Source: Candidatus Zhuqueibacterota bacterium (GTDB taxonomy: Bacteria > Zhuqueibacterota > QNDG01). From it: 9,734 nucleotides of DNA. Below the pieces are notes generated by a model. The model was not told where the DNA came from and made no database searches. It saw nothing but the letters and a program-made list of their open reading frames with translations. Location: positions 1 through 9,734 of the forward strand of contig QNDG01000020.1 in the NCBI GenBank assembly GCA_003645915.1, read 5' to 3'. Shown in pieces: positions 1 to 6,862 of this stretch (positions are counted from its first letter, which is position 1; the number at the start of each line of letters is the position of its first letter). The position numbers and the translations under genes are program-made.

Positions 1-50
1 ACAACCTGCTGATTACAAATCAGCTGCTCTACCAATTGAGCTACGCCAGC
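1..50 (-). tRNA. tRNA-Thr(UGU), 3' end cut by the window edge
   Basis: Read on the minus strand, 50 nt of a tRNA are present. They comprise the acceptor 5' strand GCTGGCG, TA, a D arm GCTC/GAGC around AATTGGTA, A26, an anticodon stem GCTGA/TCAGC with loop TTTGTAA, a variable loop AGGTT, and the first two T-stem bases. The loop puts UGU at the anticodon, which reads the threonine codon ACA. The T arm, the 3' acceptor strand and any encoded CCA lie beyond base 1, so they cannot be checked. The gene sits 69 nt downstream of cysS on the same strand and has its own consensus promoter, so its expression need not depend on cysS. Confidence 0.95.
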
Positions 51-73
51 GTACAAATAATTTACAGGATAAG

Positions 74-102
74 ATTATAAGAATTATTTTGTTTATTGTC
101 AA
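74..102 (-). promoter_or_regulatory. Consensus sigma-70 promoter of tRNA-Thr
   Basis: On the minus strand the -35 box TTGACA (97-102) and the -10 box TATAAT (74-79) both match the sigma-70 consensus perfectly and are separated by the optimal 17 nt. There are 23 nt between the -10 box and the first base of the tRNA. Transcription would therefore start near base 67 and give a 5' leader of about 17 nt, to be removed by RNase P. The site lies between the cysS stop codon and the tRNA. Confidence 0.9.
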
Positions 103-119
103 CAAAAAATTTAATTAAT

Positions 120-1559
120 TTAACTTTTTTTCACCCATGTTGTACCCTGCTTGCCATCTCTGATCTCATAACCCAGTTTATCAAGTTCATCCCGTATAAG
201 ATCAGCGCTTTCCCAGTCTTTTCTCTCTCTTGCCATTGACCTCAGTTTCAGCATTAAATCAAGCAGTTTGCTCTCATTCTCAGCAGATGATTTCCGGCTT
301 TTTGTTAATTCCAGACCAAGGACATCTCCGGATAACTGAAAAAACAGATCTGAAATTTCCCTTAATTCTTTTTCATCTTTATCAATGTCCAGTTTGTTAG
401 CATAATTAACCATATCAAAAAGCACTGAGATTGCACCTGCTGTATTAAAATCATCTTCCATAAAATCAAAAAAACGTTGCCTGAATTCTGCAGCTTTAGA
501 GCCATCTTCAGTAACATTTAATCTGTTTTCATTTTTACTGCAGAATGCTGACAGTCTTTCTGCACTATTGCTAAGCCTTCCGAAACCTTTTGCCGCTCCC
601 TCAAGAGCTTCCTTTGAAAAATCCTGAGGCGATCTGTAATGCCCCTGGAGAATAAAAAATCTTACCACCATAGGATCAAAATCATTAAAAAGTTTATCCA
701 GCGTTATAAAATTTCCCAGGGATTTACTCATTTTCTGACCATCAACTGTGACCATATTGTTATGAAGCCAGTATTTAACAAACTGTTTTCCTGTGGCAGC
801 CTCGCTCTGTGCAATTTCGCACTCGTGATGCGGAAACTGATTATCAAGTCCTCCGCCGTGAATATCAATTGTTTCTCCGAGAAACTTCATGGACATTACA
901 GAACATTCTATGTGCCAGCCGGGATATCCCACACCCCAGGGTGAAGGCCACTTCATAATATGAGTCGCATCTGCTTTTTTCCATAAAGCAAAATCCGCGG
1001 CATTTCTCTTATCCGAAGCGACCTCTACTCTTGTTCCTTCCTTCAGGTCATCAATATTCCTTCTTGAGAGTTTGCCGTACTCTTTAAATTTTGCTACTTC
1101 AAAATAGACATTCCCATCGGCAACATAAGCAAAACCTTTGTCTATTAAAACCTTGATCAGCTCTATCATTTCTATGATAAACCCTGTGGCTCTGGAAGAT
1201 ATATCCGGCCTTAATACATTTAAGCTGTCCATTGCTTCAAAATATCTTCGTTCGTACTTCTGAGCAATCTCAACAGGCTCCAGCTGCTCTATTCTGGCTT
1301 TTTGGATAATTTTATCTTCTCCGTCCTCGCTGTCGCCGAGCAGATGCCCTACATCTGTAATGTTCTGTACATATCTGACTTTATAATCAAGCGCTCTTAA
1401 AAACCGGATTATTACATCAAAAGAAACATAGCTTTTTGCATGTCCGAGATGAGGATCATCATAAACTGTTGGACCACAAACATAAATTCCCACAAAGGGA
1501 GGATTTAAAGGTTTGAACTCCTCTTTTTGTTTTGTTAACGTGTTGTAAACTTTCAGCAT
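120..1559 (-). CDS. cysS: Cysteinyl-tRNA synthetase
   Basis: This cytoplasmic class I synthetase charges tRNA-Cys with cysteine using ATP. The 479-residue protein is full length for the family (E. coli has 461). The HIGH signature appears as HLGH at residues 37-40 and KMSKS is at 276-280. The four zinc ligands known from the E. coli enzyme have counterparts at C28, C219, H244 and E248, with C28 inside YVCGPTVYD and the last two inside HHECE. The C-terminal part holds the usual DALR/anticodon-binding helices and ends with the family's conserved tail (KDWESADLIRDEL, then GTTW). The ATG has AGGAA 6 nt upstream (1566-1570). The start lies 56 nt from a divergent gene. A tRNA-Thr gene follows, and I see no hairpin terminator between the two. 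No residue looks out of place. Confidence 0.98.
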   Translation of the reverse strand: MLKVYNTLTKQKEEFKPLNPPFVGIYVCGPTVYDDPHLGHAKSYVSFDVIIRFLRALDYKVRYVQNITDVGHLLGDSEDGEDKIIQKARIEQLEPVEIAQKYERRYFEAMDSLNVLRPDISSRATGFIIEMIELIKVLIDKGFAYVADGNVYFEVAKFKEYGKLSRRNIDDLKEGTRVEVASDKRNAADFALWKKADATHIMKWPSPWGVGYPGWHIECSVMSMKFLGETIDIHGGGLDNQFPHHECEIAQSEAATGKQFVKYWLHNNMVTVDGQKMSKSLGNFITLDKLFNDFDPMVVRFFILQGHYRSPQDFSKEALEGAAKGFGRLSNSAERLSAFCSKNENRLNVTEDGSKAAEFRQRFFDFMEDDFNTAGAISVLFDMVNYANKLDIDKDEKELREISDLFFQLSGDVLGLELTKSRKSSAENESKLLDLMLKLRSMARERKDWESADLIRDELDKLGYEIRDGKQGTTWVKKS

Positions 1560-1592
1560 ATCCGTTTCCTTTTTTTATTGCACAATAGGATC

Positions 1593-1621
1593 ATTATACA
1601 TATCTTTTTAATACAATGCAA
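1593..1621 (-). promoter_or_regulatory. Probable cysS promoter in the divergent intergenic region
   Basis: On the minus strand a perfect TATAAT -10 box occupies 1593-1598. Seventeen nt upstream lies TTGCAT (1616-1621), a half-match to the -35 consensus. Transcription would start near base 1586, leaving a leader of about 27 nt that contains the cysS ribosome binding site. The weak -35 element overlaps the first codons of the divergent gene at 1616, so the two genes share control DNA. The -10 box is clear; the -35 assignment is tentative. Confidence 0.55.
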
Positions 1622-3877
1622 AAAATAAATAAAATTTTTTTGTATTTAGCAATATTTATTTCCGGATTAACGGCAATTTCTTTTCAGATTACCGTTTTCA
1701 GAGAGCTGATTGCACTGTTTTACGGAAATGAACTGACTACAGGAATTGTACTTGCTGTCTGGCTTTTAAGTACAGCACTGGGAACCAGGGTCTTAGTATA
1801 CTTCTATAGAAAAAATAAAATTTCCGTGAGAATAGTAGCTTTCTTTCAATTTATGACTGCTATGATGCTTGCTGCTTCTCTTTTTCTGATACGATTCATC
1901 AGACAGATACTATCCATTGCTCCGGGTGAGATAGCAGGACTGGATAAAATAATTCTCATAACAATAATGACAATTCTTCCTCTGTGTGCGGTATTGGGGC
2001 TCTCTTTTGCCTCGGTTTGTATGTTCCTTGAAAGGAGAGATTCTCCGCACAAGAATGTCAGCAGAGTCTATTTTGCCGAATCTCTGGGATCTGCAGTTGG
2101 CGGTATAATTACCAGCTTTATACTGATCCGTTTTCTGGCTCCTGCAGAAACAATGATAGTGCTGTTTATTCTGAACCTTTCCATATCTATCATTCTACTG
2201 CTTCGCAATAAGCCCGGACTTGCCACAACTCTGATTTTTATAACTTTGATAATTGCTTCTGTAATTTACTCTCCTGCAAAAAAAATTCTGCAAAAAGCGC
2301 CCTGGAAAAATTACAATTTAATTTCAACCGTAAATTCAGTTTACGGACGCATAACTATTACGGAAACAGGAGGGCAGTACAATTTTTTCCAGAACGGAGT
2401 TCTTCTTTTTTCAGTGCCGGATAAACTTACGGAGGAAGAATCTGTTCATTATGCACTCCTTTCACATCCTGCCCCTGATAAAGTTTTAATTATAGGAGGA
2501 AACCCTTCTGCAGTAATAAATGAAACACTTATGCATAAATCGGTTAAACATGTAACCTATGTAAACATAGACCCTGTTTTAACCGGAAAAGCCATTAATT
2601 TATCACAACGATTATTCAGTAAACAGAAAACAGATAGCGCTGTTATAAAAATTGTTTTTTCAGATCCAAGACGGTTTCTGCAAAAAGAAAAAACAAATTT
2701 TGATGTAATAATCTCCTGCCTTCCTAATCCATACAATGCAAATCTGAACAGGTTTTATACTTCGGACTTTTTCCGGATTGTAAAAAATCACTTAACCCCC
2801 CACGGAATTATGTCGTGCAGAGCTCCTGCATCTGAAAATGCACTCAGTAATGAGCAGGCTGAATACCTTAGTATGATGTACAACACATTGACAACAGGAT
2901 TTAAGTATGTTTTTACTGTGCCGGGCCAGACCTGTACATTCATTGCATTTAAAAGCACGCCTGATGAAAAAATTAACAAAGAATTTTTTATAAAACGTAT
3001 TAAAGAAAGGAATCTGCAAACAAAATACGTGCAGGATTACTACATTGATTATCAAATGTCAGGAGAACGCTTAAATTATCTTAATTCAAAGATTAAAAAC
3101 AGAGGCACATTTATTAATTATGATTTTAAACCTGCAGGATATTATTTTGATTCAATTCTCTGGGCAGGAACATTTGCGCCTCAGTTTAATTCTGTCTTGA
3201 AAAAAATGAAAACCATAAGTTTCAGCAACATAATAACGTTTTTGGTAATTTCAGCGCTTGGTCTTATAATTTTTGTTTTTTTTAGTGCAACAAAACATCA
3301 GGCATTTGCTGTCAATTATTCAATCCTGATTGTCGGATTCAGTGAAATCTCCATGGAATTAATTGCTATTGTATGCTTTCAGATTCTTTATGGTTTCGCA
3401 TACTATGCTCTCTCATTGATAATTGCAGCCTATATGCTGGGTCTTACAGCAGGCTCTTACATTGCTTCCTTCTCATTTCTGAACCGCAGAAGAGAGAGAT
3501 ATTTTATCGTAAGCCAGTTATCAATGTTGCTTATTCCTGTATTCTTTATACTCTTTTTAATGTTTGTAAAGGATATACATACAAATGACAATTTTTTGCT
3601 GCTGCTGTTCTGTGGCTTTACAAGCTTAAGTGGTTTTGTGGGAGGCTTTCAATTTCCTACGGCATTACATATTATTTCAAATAACAGGGGCAGTACAGGA
3701 GTAAGGGCATCTCTTCTCTACAGTCTGGATCTTGCAGGTTCATCTGCAGGAGCACTTATTCTGTCTGCATTCCTGATTCCGGTTTATGGGATTTTAAACT
3801 CAATATATCTGCTTGTTATTATTAATCTTAGCGCTGCGATAGCTGTTGTTGTCAGAAGATATAAACTCAGAAATTAA
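1616..3877 (+). CDS. Polytopic membrane protein with an inserted spermidine-synthase-like domain
   Basis: This 753-residue inner-membrane protein has about seven hydrophobic segments in residues 8-219, a soluble domain at about 235-530, and about seven more segments in 537-747. The soluble domain aligns by eye with the Rossmann-type spermidine synthase/methyltransferase fold: VYGRITI, DKVLIIGG (288-295), NIDP (317-320), DPRRFLQ, NFDVIIS, then NRFYTSDFF (378-386). Catalytic motifs are eroded. The nucleotide-binding GGGDG is GGNPS (294-298), the acidic residue of the VEID strand is Asn, and the DxxDP-type active-site aspartate is replaced in CLPNP (368-372). The organisation resembles 'fused MFS/spermidine synthase' proteins of Geobacter-like bacteria, whose role is not established. 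True polyamine synthesis is doubtful. The ATG at 1616 is the only plausible start because an in-frame stop lies at 1586 with no start codon in between. It lacks a recognisable Shine-Dalgarno site. The family call is firm; the function is unknown. Confidence 0.8.
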   Translation: MQKINKIFLYLAIFISGLTAISFQITVFRELIALFYGNELTTGIVLAVWLLSTALGTRVLVYFYRKNKISVRIVAFFQFMTAMMLAASLFLIRFIRQILSIAPGEIAGLDKIILITIMTILPLCAVLGLSFASVCMFLERRDSPHKNVSRVYFAESLGSAVGGIITSFILIRFLAPAETMIVLFILNLSISIILLLRNKPGLATTLIFITLIIASVIYSPAKKILQKAPWKNYNLISTVNSVYGRITITETGGQYNFFQNGVLLFSVPDKLTEEESVHYALLSHPAPDKVLIIGGNPSAVINETLMHKSVKHVTYVNIDPVLTGKAINLSQRLFSKQKTDSAVIKIVFSDPRRFLQKEKTNFDVIISCLPNPYNANLNRFYTSDFFRIVKNHLTPHGIMSCRAPASENALSNEQAEYLSMMYNTLTTGFKYVFTVPGQTCTFIAFKSTPDEKINKEFFIKRIKERNLQTKYVQDYYIDYQMSGERLNYLNSKIKNRGTFINYDFKPAGYYFDSILWAGTFAPQFNSVLKKMKTISFSNIITFLVISALGLIIFVFFSATKHQAFAVNYSILIVGFSEISMELIAIVCFQILYGFAYYALSLIIAAYMLGLTAGSYIASFSFLNRRRERYFIVSQLSMLLIPVFFILFLMFVKDIHTNDNFLLLLFCGFTSLSGFVGGFQFPTALHIISNNRGSTGVRASLLYSLDLAGSSAGALILSAFLIPVYGILNSIYLLVIINLSAAIAVVVRRYKLRN

Positions 3878-4015
3878 TATTCTTATGCATTAAAATTTTA
3901 ATTAATATTAAACAATAAAAAATGCTTGATTAAAAACTGATCCGGCTTTTTATAATTTCTCTGTTCCAAGAGATAAACACACTCTATTGGACAATTTATC
4001 AGAAAGTTAATAATC

Positions 4016-4057
4016 AAATAAAAACTGCCGGAAATCCGTAAAAAGATATCCGGCAGT
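4016..4057 (-). terminator. Rho-independent terminator of the rnfB unit
   Basis: A hairpin pairs ACTGCCGGA (4024-4032) with TCCGGCAGT (4049-4057), nine perfect pairs. After an A-A mismatch it continues with ATC/GAT around an 8-nt loop. Read on the minus strand it is followed by TTTTTATTT. It begins 26 nt after the stop codon of the exported protein gene at 4083. On the plus strand the stem is followed by AATTGTAG, a poor U-tract, so it probably does not serve the convergent gene ending at 3877 efficiently. The rest of the 205-nt intergenic region (3878-4082) is very AT-rich and holds no gene that I can see. Confidence 0.85.
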
Positions 4058-4082
4058 AATTGTAGAAAAATATCAAATTAAA

Positions 4083-4817
4083 TCACATAGGACCGAAAAA
4101 ACCTTCTTTCTTTTTATATCCCTTTGGAGGATCAAAGAAAGTGTTTTTAACAGTAACCTTTTCATACCCTGTAAAATCCTGCGTTATTGCCTTGCCCAGC
4201 ATTTTTGTCTCAACTCTTACCGGATATCCTCCCATTGACTGCAGTTGAGCGTAGAAATCTCCGTATTCGTTATTTACATCACCCAGCATCTTTTTTAAGA
4301 TGTTTATGTAAATTGATTGATCAAGTCCCGTATCTTTACTTACCCACATTGTGATACTTTTGATAAAATTGTTGTTTTTATCAAGAGATGCAGGCACATA
4401 TTCTTCGCAATTATAACCGTTTACAACTCTCTTTCTGCCTGTTTTCTTTAAAAGAGGCTTGGGAACTATCACTTCACCTGTAGTTGTATCAAAAGTAACT
4501 CCAAACATCATAAGACCAAGTATTGCCAGTCCCTGGAATTCTTCTCTCTGAAGCTCAGTATAAGTGGAATCATTGTGATTAATAACCCACATTACACCCT
4601 TATCAATACGGACAATTTTTGTATTTCCCTTTCCGTCATCTCTCCTGAGCATTTTGTCTGTTATCCATGTTTTTGAAAATTCCAGCTTGCCTGACATACC
4701 GAAAACAGGAGGTGTAAGGGTTTTTTCTTTTATCAATGTACAGGGAATCTGGCCGGACAAAATACTTTGTCCGGTTATCAGAAGGATTATAAAAATCTTA
4801 ATTTTCAGATTATTCAT
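4083..4817 (-). CDS. Exported protein resembling DUF4412/LolA-like periplasmic proteins
   Basis: This 244-residue protein has a basic start and a hydrophobic core (about residues 5-21) followed by SGQ, a plausible Sec signal peptidase I site, so it is probably periplasmic or outer-membrane associated. The mature part is rich in beta-strand-like segments: KGVMWVINHNDSTYTEL (about 73-89), a GYNCEEYVP motif (134-142) and GGYPVRVE (196-203). This order (strand bearing a bound-state residue, then 'G..C..Y', then 'G.P....') is typical of DUF4412 and other outer-membrane-lipoprotein-carrier-like folds. It is a resemblance by eye, not a proven hit. There is no lipobox cysteine directly after the signal core (the first Cys is at 26, in IPCT). 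The start overlaps the rnfB stop as ATGA, with AGGAAG just upstream, implying translational coupling. The function is unknown. An accessory envelope role linked to the Rnf subunit is only inferred from coupling. Confidence 0.7.
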   Translation of the reverse strand: MNNLKIKIFIILLITGQSILSGQIPCTLIKEKTLTPPVFGMSGKLEFSKTWITDKMLRRDDGKGNTKIVRIDKGVMWVINHNDSTYTELQREEFQGLAILGLMMFGVTFDTTTGEVIVPKPLLKKTGRKRVVNGYNCEEYVPASLDKNNNFIKSITMWVSKDTGLDQSIYINILKKMLGDVNNEYGDFYAQLQSMGGYPVRVETKMLGKAITQDFTGYEKVTVKNTFFDPPKGYKKKEGFFGPM

Positions 4818-5677
4818 TCACCTGCTTCCTCAACAACCGCGTTCTTTTCCTCCTCAACTTCTTCCCCTCTTACAACAAAACACTTTGACGGGCATTTTGT
4901 AATTGCTCCCTGAAAATCCTGAACAGGATGATTTACTCTGTCATAATGGATCACAGGCAAATAACCATCCATAGTAATTATTTCGCCCGGAGTAACATTT
5001 TCCTTTGCACATATACTGCACCCTATACAACCAACCTTACAAACCTGCTTTACAGCTTTCCCGAAATCCTTTGATACACAACCTATATATACTTTCTGGC
5101 TTCTTGGTATAAGTGCCATAATATCACGGGGGCATGCTTCAACACAGCTGCCACAGCCTGTGCACTTATCTTCTATTACAACAGGCAGTCCTTCATCGCC
5201 CATATACATTGCATCAAAAGGACATGCATCAACACATGTACCAAGGCCGAGACAGCCATACTCACAGCCTTTTGATCCGTTTGATACAAGTTGTGCAGAT
5301 ACGCAGTTCTCTATTCCCTGATAAATTACCCGGTCAGGACAGTTTTCCTTTGTACCTCTGCACTGAACAACCGCAACCATAGGTACAACTTCTTCACTCT
5401 CTTTACCCAGAATTTCAGCAATTTTTGCTGCTGTTTCGGATCCTCCGACAACACACCCGTTCACAGGGTACTTGCCTTCTACAACACCTTCTGCAAAACC
5501 ACTGCATCCCGGAGCTCCGCACGCGCCGCAATTTGCCCCAGGCAAAATTTCATTAATAAGGTCAACTCTGGGATCTTTTTTAACAGCAAATATTGAAGAA
5601 GCAACTGCAAGTCCTACTCCGAATAAAAGGCCAAGTAATCCCATTACAATAAGAGCAGCTGTAATTCCAAAGTCCAT
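4814..5677 (-). CDS. rnfB: Ion-translocating Rnf complex subunit B, iron-sulfur protein
   Basis: RnfB is the ferredoxin-accepting iron-sulfur subunit of the membrane Rnf complex, which couples ferredoxin:NAD+ electron transfer to Na+ or H+ pumping. The 287 residues start with one membrane helix (about 6-30). The RnfB-type 4Fe-4S motif follows (C50, C53, C58, C75; CGACGAPGC), then further cysteines at 106, 113 and 125. A ferredoxin pair comes next (C138, C142, C148, C152 in the unusual CxxxCx5CxxxCP spacing seen in this family, then C172, C175, C178, C182). The last region keeps C217, C220, C223 and C262 but lacks the other four ligands expected of a second pair. The tail after 270 is acidic (EEVEEEK). 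The start ATG has AAGGAG about 11 nt and AAAGG 5 nt upstream. No rnfA, C, D, E or G gene is visible nearby. Only about 40 nt separate the start from the preceding terminator, and no clear promoter is seen there. Confidence 0.92.
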   Translation of the reverse strand: MDFGITAALIVMGLLGLLFGVGLAVASSIFAVKKDPRVDLINEILPGANCGACGAPGCSGFAEGVVEGKYPVNGCVVGGSETAAKIAEILGKESEEVVPMVAVVQCRGTKENCPDRVIYQGIENCVSAQLVSNGSKGCEYGCLGLGTCVDACPFDAMYMGDEGLPVVIEDKCTGCGSCVEACPRDIMALIPRSQKVYIGCVSKDFGKAVKQVCKVGCIGCSICAKENVTPGEIITMDGYLPVIHYDRVNHPVQDFQGAITKCPSKCFVVRGEEVEEEKNAVVEEAGE

Positions 5678-5716
5678 AATGTCCTTTTCTCCTTAATTCC
5701 TTACAGATTTAAACAT

Positions 5717-5749
5717 AAAAACCCATCGAATAGCACACGATGGGTTTTT
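5717..5749 (-). terminator. Strong hairpin terminator after the TPR gene
   Basis: AAAAACCCATCG (5717-5728) and CGATGGGTTTTT (5738-5749) form a perfect 12-bp stem around a 9-nt loop. Read on the minus strand, the stem ends in a run of five T. It starts 28 nt after the TPR gene stop codon (5778-5780). The A/T symmetry means that it could act in both directions, but no plus-strand gene leads into it. It separates the glycolysis/secG/TPR unit from rnfB. Confidence 0.92.
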
Positions 5750-5777
5750 AACCACAATACCTGCATAAAATAATTTA

Positions 5778-6815
5778 CTACTGGTGCTTTTTAATTTCGT
5801 TTAATTTCCACTCAACCCATTTTGCATATCTTCTGTCTCTTGCAGCCTTTTTAAAATTTTCTACTGCTGCTGCCAAATCACCCTGTCCTTCTTTTGCTTT
5901 TCCGATTTCCAGATATGCAGGGGCAAACCTCGGTTTTTGCTGCAGACATGCCTGTGCAGCCATAATAGATTGATTGTACTTACCAATATTATTGTAAGCT
6001 ACTGCAAGTCTGTAATAAGCAACGTGGTTTCTTTTTGGTTTAATTTCAACAGATTTTTTCAGATAAGTTATTGCTTCGTTATATTTCCCAAGTTCAATTA
6101 ATGACGTTCCTAAGGCCACGTATGCTTTTGTATAATTCGGATTGATCTGAACAGCTTTTTTATACTGTTTTACAGCATTGGGAAAATCTTTCAATTTATA
6201 ATAATTATAGCCAATTTCATAATATGCTTTATAAAGTGTTGAATCATACTTTAAAGCTTCTCTGTAAATTGCAATAGCTTTTTTATAATGCTCTCTGGAG
6301 CGGTATAAAATACCGAGGTTAAAATAAGCTTTTGCCATTGTAGGGTCAATTTCTATTACCTTTTTATAAGTAGCTTCAGCTTCGTCGTATCTTCTGAGTT
6401 TTTTAAGCGCAATAGCTTTTCCAAAATAAGCTTTTACAAAATTGGGATCCTGGGCAATTGCAGATTCGTACTCTTTTAAAGCATTATCATACTGCCCGAG
6501 TTTTATAAATTTATTCCCCCTGTTATATGCCATCTTTATTTTGGCTTCATTGCTGTTTTTTGCAATTAATTTAGCAGCTTCTTCCTTTGCCTTTTCAAGT
6601 TCAGCAACAACCTTTTTGTAATCAGCTTCAGCAATATTGTAAGCATTGCGGTCACCGGCTTTTGTGGCTTCCTTCATCTGCTCAACAAGATTGTCACGTT
6701 TTTTTTGAAGCGCAGTAATCTTTTTCTGCAAAGATTCTTTAGTTTCCTGGGAATAGAGAGCAGAAACACCTGCAATTAATAAAAATACCAGGAAAATAGT
6801 TATAACACGTTTCAT
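5778..6815 (-). CDS. Exported protein with a coiled coil and seven TPR repeats
   Basis: This 345-residue protein begins with a clear Sec signal peptide (MKR, hydrophobic 4-20, likely cleavage after YSQ at 21-23). A charged, alanine/lysine/glutamate-rich helix at about 25-90 is probably a coiled coil. Seven back-to-back 34-35-residue tetratricopeptide repeats follow: 91-124, 125-158, 159-192, 193-226, 227-260, 261-295 and 296-329. They show the canonical pattern of small residues plus 'Y..A...Y..A....P'. A short helical cap (WVEWKLNEIKKHQ) ends it. TPR arrays are protein-binding scaffolds, here presumably in the periplasm; the partner is unknown. The ATG has GGAGGGAGG 9 nt upstream (6825-6833), a very strong ribosome binding site. 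The gene lies 47 nt after tRNA-Leu with no visible terminator or good promoter between, so readthrough from the upstream unit is likely. A terminator follows the stop. Confidence 0.9.
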   Translation of the reverse strand: MKRVITIFLVFLLIAGVSALYSQETKESLQKKITALQKKRDNLVEQMKEATKAGDRNAYNIAEADYKKVVAELEKAKEEAAKLIAKNSNEAKIKMAYNRGNKFIKLGQYDNALKEYESAIAQDPNFVKAYFGKAIALKKLRRYDEAEATYKKVIEIDPTMAKAYFNLGILYRSREHYKKAIAIYREALKYDSTLYKAYYEIGYNYYKLKDFPNAVKQYKKAVQINPNYTKAYVALGTSLIELGKYNEAITYLKKSVEIKPKRNHVAYYRLAVAYNNIGKYNQSIMAAQACLQQKPRFAPAYLEIGKAKEGQGDLAAAVENFKKAARDRRYAKWVEWKLNEIKKHQ

Positions 6816-6862
6816 AAGAATAAACCTCCCTCCGATTTTGACGTATTCCTAAAACGTCTTAG

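Noticed and set aside
639..944. Open frame of 101 codons on the plus strand inside cysS
   Set aside because: It is fully antisense to a well-conserved synthetase, shows no recognisable domain and has no ribosome binding site. It is a shadow of cysS codon usage.
3874..3911. AT-only inverted repeats (TTAATATT/AATATTAA and ATTAAAATTTTAAT) just after the membrane-protein gene
   Set aside because: A weak all-A/T stem with no U-tract. It is expected by chance in such AT-rich spacer, so it is not called as a terminator or operator.
4813..4820. Possible frameshift between rnfB and the following gene
   Set aside because: The ATGA junction is a clean stop/start overlap. The downstream product has its own signal peptide and would not make sense as an RnfB extension.
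6840..6858. Small inverted repeat GACGT-9 nt-ACGTC between tRNA-Leu and the TPR gene
   Set aside because: A five-pair stem without a T-run. It is too weak for a terminator and not distinctive enough for an operator.
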